The notes beneath the pieces were generated by a model. That model had not been told where the DNA came from. It searched no databases and worked only from the letters and a program-made list of their open reading frames with translations. Positions 51,676-61,478 of a stretch of 64,000 nucleotides of DNA are shown here, one piece after another. The stretch is taken from contig ONFR01000003.1 of assembly GCA_900317125.1 (NCBI GenBank), forward strand, positions 186,001 to 250,000, written 5' to 3'. Each line of letters opens with the position of its first letter. Positions within the stretch are counted from its first letter, which is position 1. The DNA comes from an uncultured Bacteroidales bacterium (GTDB lineage Bacteria > Bacteroidota > Bacteroidia > Bacteroidales > P3). A program made the position numbers and the translations under genes.

Positions 51676-51722
51676 CACATTAACACGTTCACACATTAAC
51701 GCATTAACGCATTAACGCATTT
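51676..51722. repeat. CATTAACG-word direct repeat
   Basis: Three exact CATTAACG copies and close variants just after the M16 gene stop on the minus strand. Confidence 0.65.
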
Positions 51723-51729
51723 AAAAAAG

Positions 51730-52974
51730 CTATGCCCCTGCGGTGACGGTCACCAGGTCGGTGATGGTGGATTGGGCGAGTGTGAGTAGCTGGTCGGGGG
51801 TGACGGTGGCGAGGGTCTCCATAAGGTTGGTGGAAAGGCGTTCGTCGACATCGGTGACGACCATCTGGCGGTAGCGTTCGGAGATTTCGAAGGTGCCGTC
51901 GATGCTGCGGATAAAATCGCCCATCATAAAGTTGCGCACGCGTTCGAGTTCAGCATCGGAGACGGGCTCCTGCCGCAGACGTTCAATCTCGAGGTTTATC
52001 TCTTTGACGGCATCGTGTGTGGCTTGTGCGGCCACATCGGCGGTGATGAAGAGGATGATGCTGTCGCGGAATATCTGTGTCTGGCTGTAGATGCCGTAGG
52101 TGTAGCCTTTGTCTTCGCGCAGGTTGCTCATGAGGCGTGAACCGAAATAGCCGCCGAGTACGGTGTTGAGCACCATGAAGCGGGTGTAATCCATGCTGTG
52201 CCATGGGAAGGGGAGTAGTCGACCGATGCGGATGGTGGACTGCACGGCATCGGGCAGAGGGGCGTGGGCAGGAGGGACAAGGGGCTGGGGACTGACAGGG
52301 AGTGCGATACGCACAGGGGCGGGAGCGTCGGCCTGCGGAGAAAGATATTGGTCGGCAAGCTGGAGCAGCTCGTCGTCAATCGGGCCGCTGAGGACAAGGT
52401 GGGCATGAGCCAGGGAATAGTGGCGGTGTATGAAGTCCTGCACATGGGCGAGGGTGAGACGCTGCATGTCGTCGGGTCGGGCGTAGGTGCCCAGCGGGTG
52501 GTCGGGACCATACAGGAGTTGGTAGTGGAGGTTGCGGGCCAGATAGTTGGTCTTTTGGAAGTTGGTCTTGAGCTGAGTGGTGCGACGGCTGATATAGGCC
52601 TCGAACAGGTTGGGGGTGACGACAGGCGACTGGAACATTTCGGCGACGAGTGGGAGGAGTTCTCTGGCAAAGCGTCGGAGGAGGTAGAAAGAGATGTTGC
52701 CGGAACAGACGTCTGACATGCGTTCGACAACAATGCCGTGGAAGTCAAGGAACTGGGCCATCTGGTCGGCGGTGCGCTGTGCGGTGGCTTCGCCAAAGAG
52801 CTGGCTAGCGGCATGGGCCTGGCTTTTGTGGCTCTGATAGGCGCTGCCGGCCTCAAGTGTGATGTCGAGCTTGATGAGTCCGATGGAGTTGTTGCAGAAA
52901 GTATAGAGGGTGTTGCCGTTGGGTAGTGTGTGACGGCCAGGCAGGAGGGGTTCGAGGGACGGGGGCTTAAGCAT
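51730..52974 (-). CDS. M16-family peptidase homolog without the HxxEH zinc motif
   Basis: 414 residues, the size of one M16 half. The fold is recognisable from TLPNGNTLYTF, an AGSAY strand, SRLMSNLREDKGYTYGIYS (the conserved Arg/Tyr pair of the second domain) and the spacing. At the place of the zinc motif HxxEH there is SQAHAASQLFGEA (His54, no Glu-His), so it is probably inactive. Bacterial M16 proteins often work as active/inactive pairs; no active partner is adjacent. No signal peptide is seen. It follows the TonB receptor gene by 45 bases. Confidence 0.82.
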   Translation of the reverse strand: MLKPPSLEPLLPGRHTLPNGNTLYTFCNNSIGLIKLDITLEAGSAYQSHKSQAHAASQLFGEATAQRTADQMAQFLDFHGIVVERMSDVCSGNISFYLLRRFARELLPLVAEMFQSPVVTPNLFEAYISRRTTQLKTNFQKTNYLARNLHYQLLYGPDHPLGTYARPDDMQRLTLAHVQDFIHRHYSLAHAHLVLSGPIDDELLQLADQYLSPQADAPAPVRIALPVSPQPLVPPAHAPLPDAVQSTIRIGRLLPFPWHSMDYTRFMVLNTVLGGYFGSRLMSNLREDKGYTYGIYSQTQIFRDSIILFITADVAAQATHDAVKEINLEIERLRQEPVSDAELERVRNFMMGDFIRSIDGTFEISERYRQMVVTDVDERLSTNLMETLATVTPDQLLTLAQSTITDLVTVTAGA

Positions 52975-53019
52975 TGAATGATGGATTAAGGATGGTGAAC
53001 TTGATGGGTGGGGTGGGCT

Positions 53020-55476
53020 TTAGAAGGTGGCACTCAGTTTGATGTTGAATTGGCGAGAGGTGAGGTAGTTGGGGACGGCCCAGTAATAGTTGGTGTAGTC
53101 GGCCACCCAAATAAAGGAGACGACGTTGTGGTAGTCGAAGAGGTTGAATACTTCGACGGTGACGGAGATGTCGTCGAACAGCTGACCGATGCGCGAGCGG
53201 CGGATGCGGTCGAAGCGTGTAAGCTGGATGGTGTTGCCCCAGTCGGCACGGAAGTAGGGCGGGATGTAGCGTTCGATGGAGCGGTCGGTCTGGTTGGGGT
53301 AGGTGGTCGGAGTGCGGGTGCCGTAGATAAAGCTGAGGCTCATGCGCCACCAGGGGAGCGAGGGCAGGTAGTCCTGAACGAATATCTTGAAGCTGAAGCG
53401 TTGGTCGGTGGGACGGTTGAGCCAGCCAAGGTTGTCGTTGAGCAGGTCTTCCTGTGTCTTCATGACCGAGACGGAGGCCCATGACTCCAACCCCGGCACG
53501 AAGTCGCCGTTGATGCGGAGCGAGGCTCCTGTGGCGTAGCCTACCGCAGGCTCGGAGGGGTTGTAGCGGATGCGGAGGTTGTCGATGGTGTAGGGAATGA
53601 GGTGGGTGATGTATTTGTAGTAGAAATCGGCAGTGAGACGGAAAGGCATTTCCCAAAGGCGGAGGTTCAAATCGATAGAAGCGGAGGCGAGATAGGAGCG
53701 CTGGGCGGGAACGCCGGAGCATAGCGAGCCGTCGGGGTTGCGCAGTTCGCGGTAGAGTGTAGGCTGCTGGTAGATGCCTGCAACGAGACGGTAGAGGAGG
53801 TCGGGACCGGAGTGGGGTTTGAAACTGGCAGAGAGACGTGGGGAGAGGAGAAACTGGCTGTTGAGCGCAGCGGAGTCGGAGCGGGTGTTGTAGTATTGTC
53901 CGCGGAGGCCGGCGGTGATGCGGAAAAGGTTGTCGTGACGTGTAAAGAGGTTGATGTCGCGTTGCACATAGGCGATGCCGCGCAGGGTCTGCACCCGGTT
54001 GGCAGCGTTGCAGTAGAGCTGCAGGAGGGGATTGAAGACGGCGGTGTCGTCAAGGCCGGGAGTGTGGTGGTCGGTAGGGTAGGCGAAGTCGGCGCTGTCC
54101 ACCCACTTCCATTCGCGCAGGCGGCCGGAGGTGCGTTCCAGTTGTGCCTGAAGGCCAAAATTCCATGAGCCGAGAAGCGCGTAGCGGACCATCTTGAGCT
54201 GCGAGGAGAAAATGGTCATGTCCTGACGGTTGCGTGCATGCTCAAGGAATGTGCCGACGCCCTGGTCGAATTGGTTGGTGTCGGCGGCGTTCTCGCCCAC
54301 ACCGATGGCATAAAGCCAGTATTGACTTTGGATATCGTAGTTCTCCTGCTCGCGGTTGGAGAGGGCGGAGTTGATCCATTGTATCTGGAGGTCGTCGTTG
54401 GGGTGGTAGTTGAGGGTGAAGGCACCGAGGAGCGTGCGGTAGCGGTCGTCCTCCAGCCCGTCGAAATAGACGTTGAGCTTGAGCGACTGGTTGAAGGTGC
54501 CGAAAGTGGTAGTGCGGGTGTAGGGGACAAGTCCGTAGATGTTGTTGGTCCATACGGAGAGGAGACTGAGGTCGAGGCTGTCGTTGACGCGGTAGCGCAG
54601 GATGGCCTGAAGGTCGGTGTAGGCGGTGGAGTAGTTACCCTCGGTGTCCATGCTCTTGAAGAGGTATCGGTTGCTGTGGTGGCGAAAGCCGACGGCGTAT
54701 GAAAACCGGTTGCCTATGGTGCCCTGTGCCGATGCGGAGCCCCCGAGGAGTGAGAGGGAGACGCGACGGATGGGCTCGGTAGGCCGACTGTAGATAATGT
54801 CGAGGACGGAGGACATGCGGTCGCCGTAGGTGGCGTCGAAGCCGCCAGGGGAGAAGGTGATGTGGTCGACAAGGTCGGGGTTGATGATGCTCAAGCCTTC
54901 CTGCTGTCCGCTGCGGACCAGCTGCGGACGGTAGATTTCTACACCGTCGATATAGACCAGATTCTCGTCGAAGGAGCCACCTCGCACGGAGTATTGCGAC
55001 GAGAGCTCGTTGTTGGAGTTGACGTCGGGAAGGGTTTTGATGATGGATTCGACGCTCTGGCTAGGACCGACGTTGTTTTCGATGCGTTTAATATTGATTT
55101 GGGTGAAGGCGCTGCTGCGGATGCGGTCGTCGCTGACGGTGACGGCATCGAGCTGTTTGGCAGCAGGATGGAGACTGATATCGAGTTGGGCGGTTTCCCC
55201 TGCGGCGATGAGGATGCGGCGCTCCTGGCTTTCGAACCCTGTGCATGAGAAGCGGACGGTGACGGAGTCGCTCTGATTGATGGAGAGCGTGTAGCGGCCG
55301 CGGTTGTCGGTAGTGGTGCCGTAAGGGGTGGCAACACTGACTACACCGACAGAGACGTAGGGTATGGGTTCGCCGTCGGTGGAGACCACGCGCCCCTGCA
55401 GCTTACCTTGTGCCTGCAAGGAGGTGAAAACGCATGGCAATAAGGCCAGTAGAGTTATGAATAGTATCCTGTTCAT
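53020..55476 (-). CDS. TonB-dependent receptor with carboxypeptidase-like N-terminal domain
   Basis: 818 residues. Signal peptide (about 1 to 23), then a CarboxypepD_reg-like domain (LQGRVVSTDGEPIPYVSVGV and GRYTLSI), a plug domain (SVESIIKTLPDVNSNNELSS, YSVRGGSFDENLVYIDGVEI) and an outer-membrane barrel ending RQFNIKLSATF. There is no SusD partner nearby, so it is not a typical polysaccharide utilisation locus; iron-siderophore, cobalamin or a peptide are possible ligands. It appears to be the first gene of a two-gene operon with the M16 homolog. Confidence 0.92.
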   Translation of the reverse strand: MNRILFITLLALLPCVFTSLQAQGKLQGRVVSTDGEPIPYVSVGVVSVATPYGTTTDNRGRYTLSINQSDSVTVRFSCTGFESQERRILIAAGETAQLDISLHPAAKQLDAVTVSDDRIRSSAFTQINIKRIENNVGPSQSVESIIKTLPDVNSNNELSSQYSVRGGSFDENLVYIDGVEIYRPQLVRSGQQEGLSIINPDLVDHITFSPGGFDATYGDRMSSVLDIIYSRPTEPIRRVSLSLLGGSASAQGTIGNRFSYAVGFRHHSNRYLFKSMDTEGNYSTAYTDLQAILRYRVNDSLDLSLLSVWTNNIYGLVPYTRTTTFGTFNQSLKLNVYFDGLEDDRYRTLLGAFTLNYHPNDDLQIQWINSALSNREQENYDIQSQYWLYAIGVGENAADTNQFDQGVGTFLEHARNRQDMTIFSSQLKMVRYALLGSWNFGLQAQLERTSGRLREWKWVDSADFAYPTDHHTPGLDDTAVFNPLLQLYCNAANRVQTLRGIAYVQRDINLFTRHDNLFRITAGLRGQYYNTRSDSAALNSQFLLSPRLSASFKPHSGPDLLYRLVAGIYQQPTLYRELRNPDGSLCSGVPAQRSYLASASIDLNLRLWEMPFRLTADFYYKYITHLIPYTIDNLRIRYNPSEPAVGYATGASLRINGDFVPGLESWASVSVMKTQEDLLNDNLGWLNRPTDQRFSFKIFVQDYLPSLPWWRMSLSFIYGTRTPTTYPNQTDRSIERYIPPYFRADWGNTIQLTRFDRIRRSRIGQLFDDISVTVEVFNLFDYHNVVSFIWVADYTNYYWAVPNYLTSRQFNIKLSATF

Positions 55477-55518
55477 TAAAAAAAACGTTTGATAAACGAA
55501 GTATTTGAAAAAAAATTG

Positions 55519-55526
55519 TATTTTTG
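55519..55526 (+). promoter_or_regulatory. -7 promoter box for the MORN-like gene
   Basis: TATTTTTG followed by CAAATTATT, 78 bases before the chosen ATG; it matches TAnnTTTG. The leader contains a small GGAG/CTCC hairpin. Confidence 0.6.
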
Positions 55527-55604
55527 CAAATTATTTTGGAGGAATAACTCCGCTAGGTAATTATTGATCACAAGCCCCGAACCGGGCATAAATTTTTGAA
55601 GAAG

Positions 55605-56645
55605 ATGAAATGTAAGGTATTATTATTGGTGCTGTTGTTGGCGGGCATGGCCTGTCAGGCACAGAATCAGATTGACAAACAGGGACGCCGTCAAGGCCAT
55701 TGGCTGAAGACCGACAATCAGGGTGCCAAGGTGTATGAAGGCACTTTTGTCGACGGATTGGAGACGGGGACTTTCACCTATTTCTATCCTGACGGGAAGG
55801 TGCGTATCCGCAATGAGTACTCGGTGCCGGGCAAGATATGCCAGCACACGGTTTATGATGCTGAGGGAAATATGCTGGCCAAGGGCACCTTCAACCAGAA
55901 GAACCGCGACGGCTTGTGGCAGTTCTTCTCGAAGAAGGGGAAGCTGCTGAAGATTACCAACTATAAGATGGGTGTTCGCCACGGCGAGCAGGTGCTGTTC
56001 ACTTCGGAAGGCGACACCGCGGAGGTGAGCAACTGGAACGACAATCACCGCCATGGCCGCTGGTGGAAACGCATCGGCAAGAAGGGCTATATCACAGCCA
56101 CCTATGTGCATGGCGGCATTGAGGGGAAGATGGTGGAGTATGACGACAACGGCAATCTGGTGCGCGAAGGCCATTATGTGAATGGCGACCGCCAGGGTGC
56201 ATTCCGCTATTACGAGGATGGCCAGAAAGTGGTAGAAGAGACCTGGAGCAAGGGTGTGCTGCGTGATAAGCTGGTACGCCTGAAAGTGCCCGAGGAGATG
56301 TTCGTTTCGGTCAACGACATCAATTTCATGGTCCCTCAGGGCAAGAACAAGACCTTGGTCTATCTGCCTGACGGCACCAAACTGCTCGACGAGGAAGAGC
56401 CGGAGCGTTTGTATGACCATGTGGGCGACGGTCGGTTCACCCTTGCCAATAAGGAGGCACGTATCATGGTTGCCACCGAGTTGATTGTCGGCACCACGCG
56501 CGACAGCGAAGGCCGGGAAATCCTAAGCCTCGACCCCATGCCCGATTTCGTGATTTATCCCGATGAAGACTGCGTAAAGATGTTGAAGAGTCTGCAGATG
56601 CAGAAAGAGACGATTGACGCAGGCGGACAGTTCGATTTTGATTAA
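55605..56645 (+). CDS. Secreted MORN-variant repeat protein
   Basis: 346 residues from the ATG at 55605, which starts a clear signal peptide (MKCKVLLLVLLLAGMACQAQ); an in-frame TTG at 55596 is the alternative. Residues about 25 to 220 are MORN/YwqK-like units of the kind GTFVDGLETGTFTYFYPDGK and GNLVREGHYVNGDRQGAFRY. The C-terminal 110 residues differ (PQGKNKTLVYLPDG onward) and end QFDFD. Related proteins are annotated as YwqK-family antitoxin, but here a structural envelope role is as likely. Stands alone behind its own promoter and before a terminator. Confidence 0.75.
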   Translation: MKCKVLLLVLLLAGMACQAQNQIDKQGRRQGHWLKTDNQGAKVYEGTFVDGLETGTFTYFYPDGKVRIRNEYSVPGKICQHTVYDAEGNMLAKGTFNQKNRDGLWQFFSKKGKLLKITNYKMGVRHGEQVLFTSEGDTAEVSNWNDNHRHGRWWKRIGKKGYITATYVHGGIEGKMVEYDDNGNLVREGHYVNGDRQGAFRYYEDGQKVVEETWSKGVLRDKLVRLKVPEEMFVSVNDINFMVPQGKNKTLVYLPDGTKLLDEEEPERLYDHVGDGRFTLANKEARIMVATELIVGTTRDSEGREILSLDPMPDFVIYPDEDCVKMLKSLQMQKETIDAGGQFDFD

Positions 56646-56649
56646 CAAA

Positions 56650-56677
56650 AAAGGGGACACCAATCGGTGCCCCCTTT
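56650..56677 (+). terminator. Hairpin terminator after the MORN-like gene
   Basis: AAAGGGGACACC (56650 to 56661) pairs with GGTGCCCCCTTT (56666 to 56677) with one bulge. Confidence 0.75.
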
Positions 56678-56845
56678 CCCATTAAACACTATTACAAAAT
56701 CCTATTTAGGTAAAACAAAAAAACCTAAGCATTTGATTGATGGCTTGATAAAGCTTTTTTTCTCTCTCAAATGCGTTTGCAAAAATACCAATAATTTCTG
56801 ATTTGGCAAATGTTCCGATTGCTTTTTAAATCTTTTTAACCATAT

Positions 56846-58153
56846 ATGGATGTAGCTACCCACACCTTGGGATGTAAGTTAAACTTTGCTGAAACCAGTC
56901 ATTTGCAACGCAAGTTTTCGGATGCCGGGTTTAACATTGTGTCGTATAAAGAAAAAGCGGATTTGTACATTATAAATACCTGTACAGTGACCGCTGTCGC
57001 AGAAAAAAAGTGCAGGAATGCCATCCGCCAGGCACGTTCGCAAAACCCTTCGGCAGTGATAGCCGTGATAGGTTGTTTTGCACAAAACGGGGAGCAGCAG
57101 GTGGCGGCGATTCCAGGAGTGGATATCATTGTCGGAAACGACAGAAAGATGCTTCTGCCCGAGCTGGTTCAGCAGTATATGCGAGAGCGTGCTCAGGATG
57201 GTACAAGCGGGCAGCCATGTATAATCAATCCGCAGCCGCGCAGTTTTGTGCCCTGCTATTCGGGAGGCGACCGCACCCGTACCTTTTTCAAGATACAAGA
57301 TGGCTGCGACTACTTCTGCACCTATTGCGCCATTCCGATGGCACGGGGCAGAAGCCGTTCTGCCACGATTGCCGAGACGGTGGCGATGGCCCGCCGTATT
57401 GCCGAAGAAGGTGCTCGCGAGGTGGTTCTGACGGGTGTCAACACCGGCACATTCGGTCAGGCACATGGCGAGAAGTTTATTGACCTGTTGCGCGAGTTGG
57501 ACAAGATAGAGGGAATAGTGCGTTACCGTATCTCGAGCATCGAGCCTAACCTTATCTCTGAGGAGATTGTCGACTTCGTCGCTGCGTCGCGAGCATTCCT
57601 GCCCCATTTCCATATCCCCCTCCAGTCAGGGTCGGACAAGGTACTGAGGATGATGCACCGACATTATGACACGGCGCTCTATGCCAACCGTGTGCAGTAT
57701 ATCAAGCAGGCGATGCCCCATGCCTGTATCGCAGCCGACGTCATTGCCGGCTTCAACGGCGAGGATGAGCACGAGTTCGAGATTGCGAAACAGTTTATAT
57801 CCTCGCTGCCCATCTCTTATCTGCATGTATTCCCCTACTCCGACCGTCCCAACACGGCTGCATTGAAGATGGGGGAGAAGGTGCCGGTTTCAGTCCGGAA
57901 GGCCCGGGGTGCCGAGTTGCACGCCCTCTCCGAGACAATGCGTCGTTCCTTTGTGGAGAGCCAGATGGACACAGAGCACACAGTGCTTTGGGAGCATACC
58001 CGTCACCTGCTCGACGGCAAGCCCGTAATGCAGGGCTGGACGGAAAATTACATCCGGCTACAACGCCCTTACGATGTAGTTTATATTGGACAAGTCACGC
58101 CGTTCAAGGTCTCCCATTCAACAGTTGTTGAAAACTTCGTTTGTGAAGATTGA
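56846..58153 (+). CDS. mtaB: tRNA t6A37 methylthiotransferase MtaB
   Basis: 435 residues. The N-terminal UPF0004 domain has THTLGCKLNFAETSHL, INTCTVTAVAEKKCRN and VIGCFAQN with three cysteines for one iron-sulfur cluster. The radical-SAM core has QDGCDYFCTYCAIPMARGRS (CxxxCxxC). HIPLQSGSDKVLRMMHRHY and DVIAGFNGEDEHEF follow. The length and the THTLGCKLN start place it with MtaB/YqeV rather than MiaB or RimO. It adds a methylthio group to t6A at position 37 of tRNAs. Monocistronic by spacing. Confidence 0.95.
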   Translation: MDVATHTLGCKLNFAETSHLQRKFSDAGFNIVSYKEKADLYIINTCTVTAVAEKKCRNAIRQARSQNPSAVIAVIGCFAQNGEQQVAAIPGVDIIVGNDRKMLLPELVQQYMRERAQDGTSGQPCIINPQPRSFVPCYSGGDRTRTFFKIQDGCDYFCTYCAIPMARGRSRSATIAETVAMARRIAEEGAREVVLTGVNTGTFGQAHGEKFIDLLRELDKIEGIVRYRISSIEPNLISEEIVDFVAASRAFLPHFHIPLQSGSDKVLRMMHRHYDTALYANRVQYIKQAMPHACIAADVIAGFNGEDEHEFEIAKQFISSLPISYLHVFPYSDRPNTAALKMGEKVPVSVRKARGAELHALSETMRRSFVESQMDTEHTVLWEHTRHLLDGKPVMQGWTENYIRLQRPYDVVYIGQVTPFKVSHSTVVENFVCED

Positions 58154-58164
58154 AAAAAAAGTGT

Positions 58165-58172
58165 ATTTTTGC
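58165..58172 (+). promoter_or_regulatory. -7 promoter box for the PurF-like gene
   Basis: TATTTTTG followed by CTCC, 105 bases before the ATG at 58278; it matches TAnnTTTG. Confidence 0.6.
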
Positions 58173-58277
58173 TCCTTTATTCGGAACACAAAATATAGAA
58201 ATAAGGTATTGTTATTCTTGTAATTATCAATTCAATCATATATTATTATTAGTCATTTTTTACATTTTTAATCCATC

Positions 58278-59684
58278 ATGAGCGGTCTTTTTGGAGTTAT
58301 CAGCAACAAGCCTTGTGCTACAGACCTTTTCTATGGCACCGATTATCATTCGCATCTCGGCACCCGTCGTGCCGGCCTCAGCACCATCGACAACGGTGTG
58401 ATGCACCTCAACATCCACAACATCGAGAACACCCAGTTCAAGAGCAAGTTCTCGGTCGACATCCACGAGATGAAGGGTGACAAAGGCATTGGAGTTATCA
58501 GCGATACGGATGCCCAGCCCATTGTGTGCAATTCCCATCTGGGGCGTTTTGCCGTATGCACGGTGTCGCGCATCAATAACATCCCCGAGCTGGAGCAGTT
58601 GTGCCTGTCAAAGAACCAGCAGTTCACCGAGCTCAGCATGGGCAGGACCAACCCCACCGAGTTGGTGGCCCTTCTGGTGACTCAGGGCAAGACCTTTGCC
58701 GATGGTATCAACAATGTTTACAGCAGGGTGCGCGGCAGTGTCTCTTTCCTCATTCTCACCAGCGACGGCATCATTGCAGCCCGCGACCGCTACGGGCGCA
58801 CTCCCCTTGTTGTGGGGCGTCGCGACGGCGACTATGCCGTGGCTTCCGAAACCAATAGCTATGTGAACCTTGGCTACCAGACCGAGTACTTCGTGAAACC
58901 CGGCGAGGCAGTGATGGTCACCCACGAGGGCGTCAAGCAGTTGATAGCCCCCGGCGACAAGATGCAGATATGCTCCTTCCTGTGGATATACTATGGATTC
59001 CCTGCTGTGGAATATGAGGACATCAATGCCGAAGAGGTGCGTTTCCGCCTTGGCCAAGAGATGGGACTGCACGACGACGTGCAGGCCGATTATGTTTCCG
59101 GCATCCCCGACTCAGGTGTGGGCATGGCGCTCGGCTATGCTGCCGGCAAGGGCATCCCTTACAAACGCGGCATCCTCAAATACACCCCCACATGGTCGCG
59201 CAGTTTCATGCCGATCAACCAGGAGTCCCGTAGCCTGGTGGCAAAGATGAAACTAATACCTTCTCACAAAGTGCTTGAGGGCAAAGACGTGGTCTTCTGC
59301 GACGACAGCATCGTGCGCGGCACCCAACTCAAGGACCAAGTGCGTATGCTCTACGCCAATGGTGTAAAGCGCATCCACGTCCGCATCAGTTGTCCTCCGC
59401 TGCTCTACGGATGCAACTACCTCAACTTCTCCACTTCCAAAACTGACAACGAACTCATCACACGCCGTGTCATCGCCGAGCTTGAGGGAGGAGAAGTGCG
59501 CAATATCGAAGCTTACCGCGACGAGAGCTCCAAGCAGTACGCCAATCTGGTGGAGACCATCCGCAAAACCGTTGGGGTCGACACCCTCAAATTCAACAGC
59601 CTCGACACCGTGTGCAAAGCCATTGGCCTCCCCAAATGCAATCTTTGTACCCACTGCTTCGACGGCAGCTCCTTCGGTGAATAA
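58278..59684 (+). CDS. PurF-like amidophosphoribosyltransferase with Ser in place of the catalytic Cys
   Basis: 468 residues. The N-terminal half follows the class-II glutamine amidotransferase/PurF layout (DYHSHLGTRRAGLST, SHLGRFAV, GRTNPTELVALL, ARDRYGRTPLVVG). The C-terminal half is a type-I phosphoribosyltransferase with PDSGVGMALGYAAGKGIPY and the PRPP loop VVFCDDSIVRGTQ. PurF begins MCG after processing, with Cys as glutaminase nucleophile; this protein begins MSGLFGV, so Ser2 replaces it. It ends with a CNLCTHCF pair of cysteines. It may use free ammonia, use Ser as nucleophile, or have another role. Whether a normal purF exists elsewhere cannot be seen. Confidence 0.82.
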   Translation: MSGLFGVISNKPCATDLFYGTDYHSHLGTRRAGLSTIDNGVMHLNIHNIENTQFKSKFSVDIHEMKGDKGIGVISDTDAQPIVCNSHLGRFAVCTVSRINNIPELEQLCLSKNQQFTELSMGRTNPTELVALLVTQGKTFADGINNVYSRVRGSVSFLILTSDGIIAARDRYGRTPLVVGRRDGDYAVASETNSYVNLGYQTEYFVKPGEAVMVTHEGVKQLIAPGDKMQICSFLWIYYGFPAVEYEDINAEEVRFRLGQEMGLHDDVQADYVSGIPDSGVGMALGYAAGKGIPYKRGILKYTPTWSRSFMPINQESRSLVAKMKLIPSHKVLEGKDVVFCDDSIVRGTQLKDQVRMLYANGVKRIHVRISCPPLLYGCNYLNFSTSKTDNELITRRVIAELEGGEVRNIEAYRDESSKQYANLVETIRKTVGVDTLKFNSLDTVCKAIGLPKCNLCTHCFDGSSFGE

Positions 59685-59714
59685 TATTACTCTGAATCTA
59701 ATCAACCCTGTTGA

Positions 59715-61478
59715 ATGAAAAAACTTCTAGTCATCTGTGCTACCCTCTGCTTCTCGATGGGGCTGAAGGCTCAGGACACCCTCTTCCTCTCCGTCAAGGA
59801 CCTTGCCCCTTCGTTTGGCATTCAGGCCCGTTTCCTCAACGACACCCTCACGGTGGCTCACTATCTCGACAGCCTTCAGGCCGAAAGCCATCAACTTACC
59901 GACTCATGCGTGTCGCTCAATGCACGTGTGCTTGCTTTCCAGAATGTCTTGTTGCACGACTACCGGCACGCCGATGGCTATGTGTGGATGGACAAAAACA
60001 CCTGCATCATCGACTATGAAGTCTATCGCCATCGGCTCAACGACCTCTCGTCCTATGTGCTCCGAAGGGCACATGCCTTCATCGAACAGGAACACTACCG
60101 CCGCGAGACCGTCCAACAGGAAGCTTTCAATCTCCGCAAAGACACCATCAACCGTCTCCATCGCACCATTGTCAGCGCCTGCGAGGGCTTCGGCATCAAC
60201 GACCCCGACCGCAAGAAGGAACTCCGCGACATCTACTATGCCTACCTCTCCGTCTACAATCGCTACGACCTTTCGAAACCCAGCTACAGCGAGGGCTACA
60301 CAGCCGAGCTCGACCGTTTCATCCAGTTCCAAAACCATCTAATCGACAATCTTCTGGGCTCAGGCAATTATCGTAGCCGCATCAAAAACTTCTACAACAC
60401 CCTGAAGATTCGCTGCGGACATGCGCATGTAGATGTGCTCCGCTCCTACCAGCGTACCAATTCTCTCCAGTCTTCCTCGGTCAAATTCTCCACCATCGAC
60501 GGGTACTACAAATACGTCGACAGCCTTTCCGGCGTATTACGTGTGCAGGACTGCTACCTATCCGTTGTCGACCTCCGCGAGAAAATTGCCGCCAATTCCG
60601 ACCGTATCACTCGTCTCTACGGTTCCCGTTTCCGGCAGGTGGTCAAGACCTATCAGGAGGTGGCTGCAAGCATCAACACTGTCCCCTCCTTTACCTCTGT
60701 GCCCAATGCCAACGCTTTCATCGATTACATGCAGGAGTTCATCAAGGTGCAGGACTGCTACATCAACGACTACAACCGCCTCTCCCTGATCAAGGAACAC
60801 GGCGATTCCATCTCCAGCCGCTGCGCCATCCGCTACTCCGATGTCTCCAAGGCCTATGCCAAGATGGTTGACGACCTCTACCCGAAGTCCGAAACCCCCA
60901 AGCCTGCTTACCGCTCTCTCGACGATGCCCTGCGTTTCCGCACCGAACTCGACTTTTTCGAGCGTCTCCAGCGTCAGTACGACACCATTGTCGACTACCG
61001 CAAGCTCATCGACCGCTACAAGGACACTATCAGCAAGGGATGGATGACCCACATTTTGGTTTACAATGGGTTTCAGACCATCTACAAACAAATGGTGCTA
61101 ACCCCCTCGTTTATCAGTACTGCCGATGGAAGCCGTTTCATCTCCGAGTTGAAGGACTTTGCCGAGACCGAGGAAAAATGCATCCAGGCCATCCGGCTCT
61201 TCGACGAGTACCGCCGTCTCGACAATCAAATCATCCCCCTCATCCAGCCCTATCGCAACATCCGCAAGGCCTACTCGCGGCTCGAGAAAGGCTATATCAC
61301 CGTCAAGGCTATCAACCACACCTCCGAAGTCTATCTCTATTGCCGGCAGCTCGAGTCCTTCATCTCCCTCCAGCACGAACTCATGCAGAAAGCCACCGGC
61401 AACGATGTGCAGGACATCAACACCCGCCTGTACAATATCACCGACTTGGATAAAATCGAAAACATTATTGGAATATGA
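59715..61478 (+). CDS. Secreted helical repeat protein, unknown
   Basis: 587 residues with a signal peptide (MKKLLVICATLCFSMGLKAQ). The rest is almost wholly helical. Several segments of about 100 residues look related, each with a motif near YVDSLSGVLRVQDCYLSVVD, FIDYMQEFIKVQDCYINDYN or FISELKDFAETEEKCIQAIR. No catalytic motif. The stop overlaps the ElbB start by four bases, so the two are translated together. It follows the PurF-like gene by 30 bases. A scaffold or envelope role is inferred only from export and repeats. Confidence 0.65.
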   Translation: MKKLLVICATLCFSMGLKAQDTLFLSVKDLAPSFGIQARFLNDTLTVAHYLDSLQAESHQLTDSCVSLNARVLAFQNVLLHDYRHADGYVWMDKNTCIIDYEVYRHRLNDLSSYVLRRAHAFIEQEHYRRETVQQEAFNLRKDTINRLHRTIVSACEGFGINDPDRKKELRDIYYAYLSVYNRYDLSKPSYSEGYTAELDRFIQFQNHLIDNLLGSGNYRSRIKNFYNTLKIRCGHAHVDVLRSYQRTNSLQSSSVKFSTIDGYYKYVDSLSGVLRVQDCYLSVVDLREKIAANSDRITRLYGSRFRQVVKTYQEVAASINTVPSFTSVPNANAFIDYMQEFIKVQDCYINDYNRLSLIKEHGDSISSRCAIRYSDVSKAYAKMVDDLYPKSETPKPAYRSLDDALRFRTELDFFERLQRQYDTIVDYRKLIDRYKDTISKGWMTHILVYNGFQTIYKQMVLTPSFISTADGSRFISELKDFAETEEKCIQAIRLFDEYRRLDNQIIPLIQPYRNIRKAYSRLEKGYITVKAINHTSEVYLYCRQLESFISLQHELMQKATGNDVQDINTRLYNITDLDKIENIIGI

